5,802 nucleotides of DNA from Anaerolineae bacterium (GTDB lineage: Bacteria; Chloroflexota; Anaerolineae; 4572-78; NAK82). The stretch is from contig JAUVPY010000201.1 in the NCBI GenBank assembly GCA_030598425.1, positions 1-5,802 on the forward strand. The letters are read 5' to 3'. The notes below the pieces were generated by a model. That model ran no database searches and was not told where the DNA came from. It saw nothing but the letters and a program-made list of their open reading frames with translations. Below, piece after piece: positions 1 to 5,618 of this stretch (its first letter is position 1; the number at the start of each line of letters is the position of its first letter). The position numbers were made by a program, and so were the translations under genes.

Positions 1-116
1 GCAGGCTGGCGGAACGCGAACGCGGAACACTGGTAGAAATAGCCCCTGGCCAACAATTCAACTATCTCGTGGAGTTGAGCGTGCTCGTCGATGATGCCAT
101 CAACAAACTGCAGTGA
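1..116 (+). CDS. C-terminal fragment of a DUF4432 / aldose-1-epimerase-like protein (partial, 5' end outside window)
   Basis: The open frame from the left edge (codons starting at position 3) runs 37 codons to TGA at 114-116. The visible tail has a short charged segment (RLAERERG), then LVEIAPGQQFNYLVELSVL, then a short acidic end. The pattern 'hydrophobic strand - PG - polar - aromatic - alternating hydrophobic strand' is typical of the last beta strands of galactose-mutarotase-fold proteins, particularly DUF4432 members, which end with a PGE-like turn followed by a Y-x-V/L-E-L strand. If this is right, the protein would bind or epimerise a sugar, which fits the downstream sugar genes. Its stop codon overlaps the GTG start of the hydrolase (GTGA), so the two are probably translationally coupled. 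Only the tail is visible and the assignment rests on a short pattern, so the family call is tentative. That a coding region ends here is more secure. Confidence 0.5.
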   Translation, partial: RLAERERGTLVEIAPGQQFNYLVELSVLVDDAINKLQ

Positions 117-2116
117 GCACGAAAGCTGATCCCGCCCCAACCCACGCTTTTGGGCTGTGGGGCATCGATCGAGACAGTCCCTATCGCGCCATGCTGCTGG
201 ACTTCATCGAAAGGCAGGCTCAGGAACTGGCAGAGGGGCTGGCCAAGCCAGAGACAAGCGAAAGGTGGGAGGCTCGCAGAGCTGAGCTAAAGCCGCGCCT
301 CCTCCACTCCTTGGGACTGGGCAGACTCCCCGGGCGCACGCCCCTTAGACCCCAGATTGTAGGTAGGATTGAGCGGCCAACCTACGCTATCCAAAAACTC
401 GTCTACGAGTCCCTGCCCGGATTCAGCGTAACGGCCCACCTCTATCTCCCCAATCAGAAGGATTTCCCTGGTCCGGCGGTGCTGTATGCACCAGGCCATT
501 GGATGGAGAATTGCAAGCTGGAGCCAGATATCCAGCTCTTTTGCGCCAACCTGGCAGCACGAGGCTTCGTCGTGCTGGTCTATGACCCCATCGGCCAGGG
601 GGAGCGGCTGGGCGACTGGCTGGACCACGGGCACCTGGAGCCCTTGCTGGTCGGCCTGAGCCAGGAAGGGCTTATGGTCTGGGAGAGCATGCGGGCCATT
701 GACTACCTCGTCAGCCGCCCGGAGGTGGACCCAGGACGGATCGGTATGACAGGCGCCTCGGGTGGAGGACTCAATACCTTCTATACCAGTGCCGTGGACG
801 AGCGTATCAAGGTAAGCGTGCCGGTGTGTTATATCACGACGTTCTTCTCGATGATGACGGCCGAGCGTGATCGTAACTGGGAAGATGGCGTTGACCTTTG
901 TAACCAAGTTCCTGGCGTGATGGCCTACGCCGAAATGTCGGACATCTGCGGGCTCTTCGCACCCAAACCGCTGTGCATCATCGCCGGGGTCCGTGATTGG
1001 ATGTTCCCTATCGAAGGCGTTCGTGAAGTATACAAAGATATCGCTCACATCTACCACCTGCTCAAAGCCTCAGACCGAGTCCGCCTGGCGGAGGTCGACT
1101 CTGAGCACGGCTACGACCGGAAAATGCGCGAGGCGGCGTACGGCTGGCTGGCTCGTTGGCTTCGAGATGAAGGGGATGGAAGCCCCATTCCTGAGCACGA
1201 GTGCGCACTCCTGCCAACCCCCTACCATCCAGCCTTGACCTATATGGATCCGCCTGACGCTGCCGATTTGCCCATTCTACGCCGCCGCGATGCATTCCCC
1301 GAACCCAGTCCAGGGCTGTGCTTATCTTCGGGTGAGGTGCGGCCCCAAGGCCCAGCCATCACCACATTGACGAGACAGATCGCTGAGCCTCGTTTTTTTG
1401 ATCAGCAACCACCACCCGAGGCGGACGAGTTGAACCGGGGGCGCGAGAATCTAATCGAGGCCGTGAAAAACCTGCTCGGGCCATTCCCCGAAAGGACACT
1501 GGTCAACGATCAAATCTTTAATCAAACACTCCACAGGGGCGTGTTCGCCGAGCGCGTCGTCTTTGAGAGCGAGCCGGGCATCGTAATACCGGCGATGTTT
1601 GCGGCGCCCGCGCAATGGGCAGAATACGTGCCGGTAGTCGTATACGTCGATGAATGGGGAAAGGCAACTGGACTGAAAAACGGCGTTGTCGACGCCCTGT
1701 TGAAGGCAGGGCTAGCCGTCTTTGCCATCGATGTGCGTGGCGTTGGGGAAACGGCTACGACCGATTTTGAGGCGACAACCAACGCCTTGATGACCGACCG
1801 GCCCCTGTTCGGACAACGTGTATATGACGTTCTGCGCGCGGTGGATTGCCTCTGGCGGCGGATCTACATCAGCGTCCAGATCGACAAGGGACGCATCGCG
1901 TGCCTCGGAAGAGGGGCGGGCGGGCTATTGGCGTTGTACGCGGCGACCATGGATGAGCGTCTGGCCGCCACCGCGATCTGGGAGGCTCCAGTTTCCTATA
2001 GATCGCTTATTACGGAAAGGGCCGGGTTTCCGCCTAGCGTCTACCTCTTTGACGTCCTGAACCATTTCTATCTACCCTCCCTGATTGCGACGCTTGCCCC
2101 CCGGCCATTACTCTAG
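113..2116 (+). CDS. Two-domain alpha/beta hydrolase (acetyl-xylan-esterase/dienelactone-hydrolase-like), second domain truncated by an in-frame amber codon
   Basis: This 667-residue product contains two tandem alpha/beta-hydrolase domains. Domain 1 (about 90-350) has strand-turn landmarks (YAPGHW near 125, YDPIGQGE near 157), a nucleophile elbow GASGG with Ser216, a likely acid Asp295 (GVRDWMF) and His332 (EHGYD), so it looks catalytically complete. Domain 2 (about 475-667) repeats the layout: VVFESEPG near 482 matches LVYESLPG near 97, and AIDVRGVGE near 538 matches VYDPIGQGE. Its elbow reads GRGAGG, however, with Gly601 where Ser is expected. The frame stops at TAG (2114-2116) immediately after LAPRPLL, the strand that normally leads to the catalytic acid, and the homologous sequence continues in frame beyond it. 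The likely role is cytoplasmic ester or acyl hydrolysis on a carbohydrate, since no signal peptide is evident. The GTG start is chosen from the 4-base overlap with the preceding stop. There is no clear Shine-Dalgarno, and ATG at 191 is a less likely alternative because the frame is open and the intervening residues look like ordinary protein. The exact subfamily and substrate are not determinable. Confidence 0.85.
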   Translation: MSTKADPAPTHAFGLWGIDRDSPYRAMLLDFIERQAQELAEGLAKPETSERWEARRAELKPRLLHSLGLGRLPGRTPLRPQIVGRIERPTYAIQKLVYESLPGFSVTAHLYLPNQKDFPGPAVLYAPGHWMENCKLEPDIQLFCANLAARGFVVLVYDPIGQGERLGDWLDHGHLEPLLVGLSQEGLMVWESMRAIDYLVSRPEVDPGRIGMTGASGGGLNTFYTSAVDERIKVSVPVCYITTFFSMMTAERDRNWEDGVDLCNQVPGVMAYAEMSDICGLFAPKPLCIIAGVRDWMFPIEGVREVYKDIAHIYHLLKASDRVRLAEVDSEHGYDRKMREAAYGWLARWLRDEGDGSPIPEHECALLPTPYHPALTYMDPPDAADLPILRRRDAFPEPSPGLCLSSGEVRPQGPAITTLTRQIAEPRFFDQQPPPEADELNRGRENLIEAVKNLLGPFPERTLVNDQIFNQTLHRGVFAERVVFESEPGIVIPAMFAAPAQWAEYVPVVVYVDEWGKATGLKNGVVDALLKAGLAVFAIDVRGVGETATTDFEATTNALMTDRPLFGQRVYDVLRAVDCLWRRIYISVQIDKGRIACLGRGAGGLLALYAATMDERLAATAIWEAPVSYRSLITERAGFPPSVYLFDVLNHFYLPSLIATLAPRPLL

Positions 2117-2314
2117 GCTGATCCAGTAGATGGTCAGCGACGACCTATGATGGCTGAAGAGGTCGAAAGCCTCTGCCAACCGCCCCACCAGATCTACACG
2201 ACCCTTCAAACCGACTCCAATAGCTTTCAGGTGCTGGCCAATCCCGGCAGGGCTACCACACCTGGGGAAATCGCCAATGGGCTGGGCGCATTTCTCGTCT
2301 CGCCCCCCACCTGA
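2117..2314 (+). pseudogene. In-frame 3' remainder of the hydrolase second domain, downstream of the amber codon
   Basis: Directly after the TAG at 2114-2116 the same frame stays open for 65 codons until TGA at 2312-2314. The encoded residues begin ADPVDGQRRPMMAEEVE and continue through HQIYTTL to GEIANGLGAFL. They align with the end of domain 1 in the same protein: APKPLCIIAGVRDWMFPIEGVREVY and IYHLL match APRPLL-stop-ADPVDGQRRPMMAEEVESL and IYTTL, and REAAYGWLARWL matches GEIANGLGAFL. The Asp of ADPVDG takes the place of the domain 1 acid Asp295, while the catalytic His is replaced (EHGYD corresponds to NPGRA). This segment therefore belongs to the hydrolase gene. Whether it is untranslated, reached by readthrough, or separated only by a sequencing or assembly error cannot be decided here. 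No independent start with a ribosome binding site is seen. Confidence 0.75.
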
Positions 2315-2351
2315 GTTTGGGAACAATTTTGTTTCGGCACAAGGGACAAGG

Positions 2352-2358
2352 AAAGGAG
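2352..2358 (+). promoter_or_regulatory. Ribosome binding site for the Gfo/Idh gene
   Basis: AAAGGAG lies 5 bases before the ATG at 2364. It fixes the start there rather than at the in-frame upstream ATG at 2277, which has no comparable site, would overlap the hydrolase remainder, and would add 29 residues before the Rossmann strand. Confidence 0.85.
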
Positions 2359-2363
2359 CTATC

Positions 2364-3578
2364 ATGAGAACCTACAACCTGGGGTTCATTGCCTGCGGAG
2401 CGCGGAACCGGGTGTATGCCCGCAACCTACGCAGACAGTACGGTGAGCGAATCAACATTGCTGCAATCTGTGATACAGATCGTGGAGCTGCTGAGGAATT
2501 CAAGATTGAGTTTGGACATCCAGATACCGCCGTATACGCTGATTTCCGGGAGCTGATCACGAACCACCAGTCCCTCGACGGCCTGCTGATCGCCCCTCCC
2601 AATCACCTGCACGAAGAACCGGCGGTCATGGCTTTTGAGCACGGGATCCATACCCTTTTGGAAAAGCCACTGGCGCATAACCCGGAGGCGTGCAACAGAA
2701 TCGCGGAGGCCTACAGCAGGAGCACTTCCCGGGTCACGATGGGCTTTGTCCTCCGTTACACGCCGTTCTACCGTACCATCATAAAGATGGTAAATGAGGG
2801 GAAAGTCGGCCAGGTCAAGACCTTGCACGCCGATGAGATCGCGGGACCTGTGCTGAGCAGCGTTTTCTTCCGAACGTGGCGGGGGAAAAGGGCGTATACA
2901 GGCGACCTTCTCCTCGAGAAATGCTGTCACGACCTGGATCTCATCAATGCCATACTCGGGGTCAACCCCATACGTGTCTCCGCCTTCGGCCGGCGGGATC
3001 ACTACCTGCCGGTACAAGGTTGGGGCCCGCGATGCAAGGAATGCACCGAAAAAGACACGTGCGCCTTCTCTACCGTTCTGTGGGCCAGGACCTTCGACCA
3101 GACGATAGAGAACGGAGTGAATGAATACGTTGATTTCTCCAATGACAAATGCGTATACAATGACGATCACGACGTGATGGACAGGCAAAGCCAGCTCATT
3201 GAGTATGAGGGGGGGGTTCTCGTCTCCTTCAGCGTGGCCCTGGGCGGTCCCCAGCACCGCCGAACTATCGACATCACAGGCACGCAAGGAAGGCTGGTCG
3301 GTGACTTCGCGACAAACCGCATCCTCTTCTACGCAATGGGGACGGAAACACCTGAGGATATCAAGATCGAGCACGAACCGAGCGGCCACGGAGGCGGAGA
3401 TAGCGTCATCACCCGCTCATTCATCGAGAGTCTCGATGATTCTGATCACGTCTCGGACGCGAAGCTCAAGGATGCCCTAAAAAGCGCGTTGCTTGCCTTC
3501 CGCTGCGATGAGGCCCGGGATCGGGGTGAGGTTCTACCCGTGACCTTCATAAAAGGCGTTGAAGCCATCCGGGACTGA
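2364..3578 (+). CDS. Gfo/Idh/MocA-family NAD(P)-dependent oxidoreductase with a Cys cluster
   Basis: This 404-residue protein has the classical two-domain Gfo/Idh architecture. The N-terminal Rossmann domain begins YNLGFIACGARNR (4-16), a variant of the GxGxxG-type dinucleotide loop, followed by the AAICDTD strand (33-39) that normally ends in the acid contacting the ribose. The family hallmark EKP is at 100-102 (LLEKPLAHN), with Lys101 the expected catalytic lysine. The second catalytic element is ExxxCH-like: Glu185 and His189 in LEKCCHDLDLI. The C-terminal alpha/beta domain carries Cys224, Cys227 and Cys233 (GPRCKECTEKDTCAF) and Cys263 (KCVYN), a constellation seen in a subset of Gfo/Idh proteins and plausibly structural or metal binding. 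Members oxidise, reduce or epimerise sugars, inositols or glycosides in the cytoplasm, and the substrate here is unknown. A strong ribosome binding site decides the start. The gene follows the hydrolase on the same strand and precedes the NagB-like gene by 74 bp, consistent with one operon. An 8-G run (3209-3216) lies inside the conserved EYEGGV segment. Confidence 0.93.
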   Translation: MRTYNLGFIACGARNRVYARNLRRQYGERINIAAICDTDRGAAEEFKIEFGHPDTAVYADFRELITNHQSLDGLLIAPPNHLHEEPAVMAFEHGIHTLLEKPLAHNPEACNRIAEAYSRSTSRVTMGFVLRYTPFYRTIIKMVNEGKVGQVKTLHADEIAGPVLSSVFFRTWRGKRAYTGDLLLEKCCHDLDLINAILGVNPIRVSAFGRRDHYLPVQGWGPRCKECTEKDTCAFSTVLWARTFDQTIENGVNEYVDFSNDKCVYNDDHDVMDRQSQLIEYEGGVLVSFSVALGGPQHRRTIDITGTQGRLVGDFATNRILFYAMGTETPEDIKIEHEPSGHGGGDSVITRSFIESLDDSDHVSDAKLKDALKSALLAFRCDEARDRGEVLPVTFIKGVEAIRD

Positions 3579-3580
3579 CT

Positions 3581-3593
3581 GCTGAGCGTCAGC
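3581..3593 (+). other. Small inverted repeat between the Gfo/Idh and NagB-like genes
   Basis: GCTGA-GCG-TCAGC forms a perfect 5-bp stem with a 3-base loop, 2 bases after the Gfo/Idh stop. It is too short and lacks a T-run, so it is not a convincing terminator. It might be an mRNA-processing or stability element within the 74-bp spacer, or chance. Confidence 0.3.
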
Positions 3594-3636
3594 TTACTAA
3601 ACCAAACGCGCGACCCCAATTCGAGAATAAAAAGAA

Positions 3637-3642
3637 AAGGAG
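3637..3642 (+). promoter_or_regulatory. Ribosome binding site for the NagB-like gene
   Basis: AAGGAG sits 10 bases before ATG 3653, in a purine-rich leader (AAAAAGAAAAGGAGAAAG). A second in-frame ATG at 3659 (residue 3) is a possible alternative start, but spacing favours the first. Confidence 0.65.
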
Positions 3643-3652
3643 AAAGAACCTC

Positions 3653-4543
3653 ATGAGCATGCTCACACCCAAAGAATTGCACGAATGGTGCAAGATTCCG
3701 TATCAGCAATTAGAGAAACACCCCCAGCGAAAAGTCACTTTTCGCCTGTGCAGCGATTCGGATGAGATGGGCCAGATCATGGCCCGTGAACTGGTGGGCG
3801 AAATCAAAGCCCATAATGACAAAGGTGAGGTGACACGAGCCATCATTCCTTGCGGGCCGAGCTGTTGGTATAAACCGTTCACGCACCTTGTCAACACAGA
3901 GGAAGTGAGCCTGCGGAACTTAATCGTCTTTCACATGGACGAGTGTCTCGACTGGCAGGGTCGGGAACTGCCCCGCCAACATCCCTATAACTTCCGAGGG
4001 GAGATGGAGAGTGTCTTCTACGGACCGGTGGCCCCTGAGCTGGCTGTGCCAGAGGAGAACCGGAACTGGTTAAACGCCAACAATATCGAGGAGGTCAGTC
4101 AGGAGATCTGGTCGGCTCCCATTGACATCACCTACGGCGGCTGGGGGCAGGACGGGCACATCGCCTATAATCAGGCGCGGCGGCATCCCTTCAGCCGGGT
4201 GAGCATCGACGACGTTCGGGGCTCCACGATACGGGTTCAAGACAACAACATCGACACCATCGTGGCCCTGGCGCAGCGCACGTTTGGCACAGCCTACCAG
4301 TTTGTGCCACCCATGTCGGTCACCTTGGGCGTGAAAGAATGTCTATCCGCCAAGAAGGTACGAGTGTTTAGCGACACCGGCGCCTGGAAACAGACCGCGC
4401 TGCGCGTTGCGCTGTTTGGCCCTCTCACGCCGGAATATCCCATGACACTGTTGCAGGAGCACCCCGATGCGCTCATCACGGCGACGGTCGCCACGGCAAC
4501 GCATCCCATCAGCCTGCATCCCGAGTGGGATCTGGGGGTTTAG
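3653..4543 (+). CDS. NagB-like sugar-phosphate isomerase/deaminase (glucosamine-6-phosphate deaminase family)
   Basis: This 296-residue protein is close in length to and a little longer than E. coli NagB (266). Recognisable family elements in order are: VTFRLCSDSDEMGQIMARELV (28-48), PCGPS at 66-70 where NagB has its phosphate-binding TGG/TP loop, FHMDECLDW (93-101) equivalent to FNMDEYVG with Asp96 matching NagB Asp72, and GGWGQDGHIAYNQ (162-174) equivalent to GGVGNDGHIAFNE with Asp167 and His169 matching Asp141 and His143. After these come SVTLGVKECLSAKKVRVF (222-239), equivalent to ALTVGVGTLLDAEEVMIL, and LLQEHPDALITA near 266, equivalent to CLQLHPKAIMV. The residue matching catalytic Glu148 is Gln174. 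The Asp and His that drive ring opening and proton transfer are kept, so the fold and an aldose-ketose isomerisation-type chemistry are likely, but true GlcN6P deaminase activity is uncertain. It is cytoplasmic, as no signal or membrane segment is seen. The kinase gene starts 7 bp downstream, which suggests that the two act on the same sugar. NagB proper or a 6-phosphogluconolactonase are less likely identities. Confidence 0.88.
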   Translation: MSMLTPKELHEWCKIPYQQLEKHPQRKVTFRLCSDSDEMGQIMARELVGEIKAHNDKGEVTRAIIPCGPSCWYKPFTHLVNTEEVSLRNLIVFHMDECLDWQGRELPRQHPYNFRGEMESVFYGPVAPELAVPEENRNWLNANNIEEVSQEIWSAPIDITYGGWGQDGHIAYNQARRHPFSRVSIDDVRGSTIRVQDNNIDTIVALAQRTFGTAYQFVPPMSVTLGVKECLSAKKVRVFSDTGAWKQTALRVALFGPLTPEYPMTLLQEHPDALITATVATATHPISLHPEWDLGV

Positions 4544-4546
4544 GGA
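4542..4546 (+). promoter_or_regulatory. Ribosome binding site for the PfkB kinase gene
   Basis: AGGGA overlaps the TAG stop of the NagB-like gene and lies 4 bases before ATG 4551. It supports the start at 4551 over the in-frame ATG at 4467, which lies inside the NagB-like gene and would add 28 basic residues without family character. Confidence 0.6.
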
Positions 4547-4550
4547 ACCA

Positions 4551-5609
4551 ATGAGTGAGTACGCCCCGTTGCAGGTAAATATCAGCGACTGTCGCTATCA
4601 AGCCATGATCGGCGTCGGCGGCATTGGGTCGGGGAGCTTTTTCGCCTTGCGTGGCAACCATACGCTGGGCAGAGAAGAGAGCCGCGGCGGGCGTTTTCTG
4701 GATCGCCAGGATTACTGCAAGCTGCATATCGTCTCCCATTATGTCAAGTCATTACTGGGGCCTGAGTTCAGGACCACCCCCATCGGCCAGGTAGGGGATG
4801 ATGCCGTTGGGCACCGTCTCTTGAACGAGATGAAGGACGCCGGATTGGAGCTGGGATATGTGCCACGTGTAGCAGGCGATCAAACTCTCTTCTCCTTCTG
4901 TTTTGTCTATCCCGACGGTAGCGGCGGTAATCTAACCACCGACGATTCGGCCTCCGCCAAGGTCGATGCCCCGTTTGTAGCCGGGGCCGAACCCGAATTC
5001 GCCCGACACGCGGGGCATGGCGTCGCCCTGGCGGCGCCGGAGGTTCCGCTCGAGGCCAGGGAAAAGCTGTTGAACCTAGGCACCGAATACGGCTTCTTCC
5101 GCGCGGCATCCTTTTTGGCCGAGGAGATGAACTCCGCGCTAGAAATGGGGATGTTAGGGAAGACCGATTTGCTGGCCATAAACGTAGATGAGGCGGCAGC
5201 AGCGGCTGGAACCTCTCTTGCGGAAGTGTCCGACGCTGTCTTGGAGATCGTTGAAGCTGCCATCGAGAAACTGCGTGATATCAACCCCGGCTTGCTCATT
5301 TCAATCACCGCCGGAAAAAACGGGAGTTGGTCCTGGGATGGTGAGGCGCTGGTTCACGTCGTCGCCTTCCCGGCAAAAGTGGTAAGCACGGCGGGCGCCG
5401 GCGATGCGCACCTGGCCGGCATTATCGCCGGTCTGGTGGCAGACCTGACGCTGCCCCAAGCCCAAGAACTGGGGACGTTGGTGGCCGCGCACTCGGTTAC
5501 CTCACCGCACACGATTGACAAGAGGATCGACAGAAGATCGCTGCGTGCGTTTGCCGAGGAAATCAATGTACCCTTATGTGAGGCTGTGAGAGACTTGCTG
5601 AAGGGTTAA
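4551..5609 (+). CDS. Atypical PfkB-family carbohydrate kinase
   Basis: This 352-residue protein belongs to the ribokinase/PfkB fold. It has IGVGGIGSGSFFAL (20-33) as the first strand and glycine loop, TPIGQVGDDAVGHRLLNEMKDAG (76-98) typical of the PfkB family, and SITAGKNGSWSWDGE (251-265) corresponding to the VTLGxxGs ATP-side strand. The signature STAGAGDAHLAGIIAGL (279-295) provides the anion hole and catalytic base Asp285. Two features differ from standard members: the GGxxxN substrate motif expected before the IGxVGxD strand is missing, with a charged CKLHIVSHYV stretch (56-65) in its place, and the first Asp of DTxGAGD is Ser279. The family transfers phosphate from ATP to a sugar or nucleoside hydroxyl, and the acceptor is not predictable here. 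It follows the NagB-like gene by 7 bp and is probably translated from the same mRNA, so it may make the sugar phosphate which that enzyme uses. It is the last gene of the run and converges with the regulator. The kinase fold is clear and the substrate is unknown. Confidence 0.9.
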   Translation: MSEYAPLQVNISDCRYQAMIGVGGIGSGSFFALRGNHTLGREESRGGRFLDRQDYCKLHIVSHYVKSLLGPEFRTTPIGQVGDDAVGHRLLNEMKDAGLELGYVPRVAGDQTLFSFCFVYPDGSGGNLTTDDSASAKVDAPFVAGAEPEFARHAGHGVALAAPEVPLEAREKLLNLGTEYGFFRAASFLAEEMNSALEMGMLGKTDLLAINVDEAAAAAGTSLAEVSDAVLEIVEAAIEKLRDINPGLLISITAGKNGSWSWDGEALVHVVAFPAKVVSTAGAGDAHLAGIIAGLVADLTLPQAQELGTLVAAHSVTSPHTIDKRIDRRSLRAFAEEINVPLCEAVRDLLKG

Positions 5610-5618
5610 TCAAGGAGC

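Noticed and set aside
287..1057. Minus-strand open frame (256 codons) opposite hydrolase domain 1
   Set aside because: It is His- and Asp-rich without fold-like patterning and is fully antisense to a motif-bearing gene, so it is a shadow frame.
2114..2116. Pyrrolysine or programmed readthrough at the amber codon as the main explanation
   Set aside because: TAG is also used as an ordinary stop by the NagB-like gene, no downstream element was recognised, and alpha/beta hydrolases are not known pyrrolysine proteins. A nonsense change or error is simpler.
2277..2363. Upstream ATG start extending the oxidoreductase by 29 residues
   Set aside because: The added residues are low-information, overlap the hydrolase remainder and lack a ribosome binding site. 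AAAGGAG directly precedes the ATG at 2364.
2427..3389. Long minus-strand open frame (320 codons) opposite the oxidoreductase gene
   Set aside because: It lies wholly antisense to a clear Gfo/Idh gene, has no family motif and no ribosome binding site, and is best explained by the codon bias of the sense gene.
4467..4550. Upstream ATG start extending the kinase by 28 residues
   Set aside because: The extension is Arg/Ser-rich, lies inside the NagB-like gene in another frame, and is not kinase-like. ATG 4551 has its own AGGGA site.
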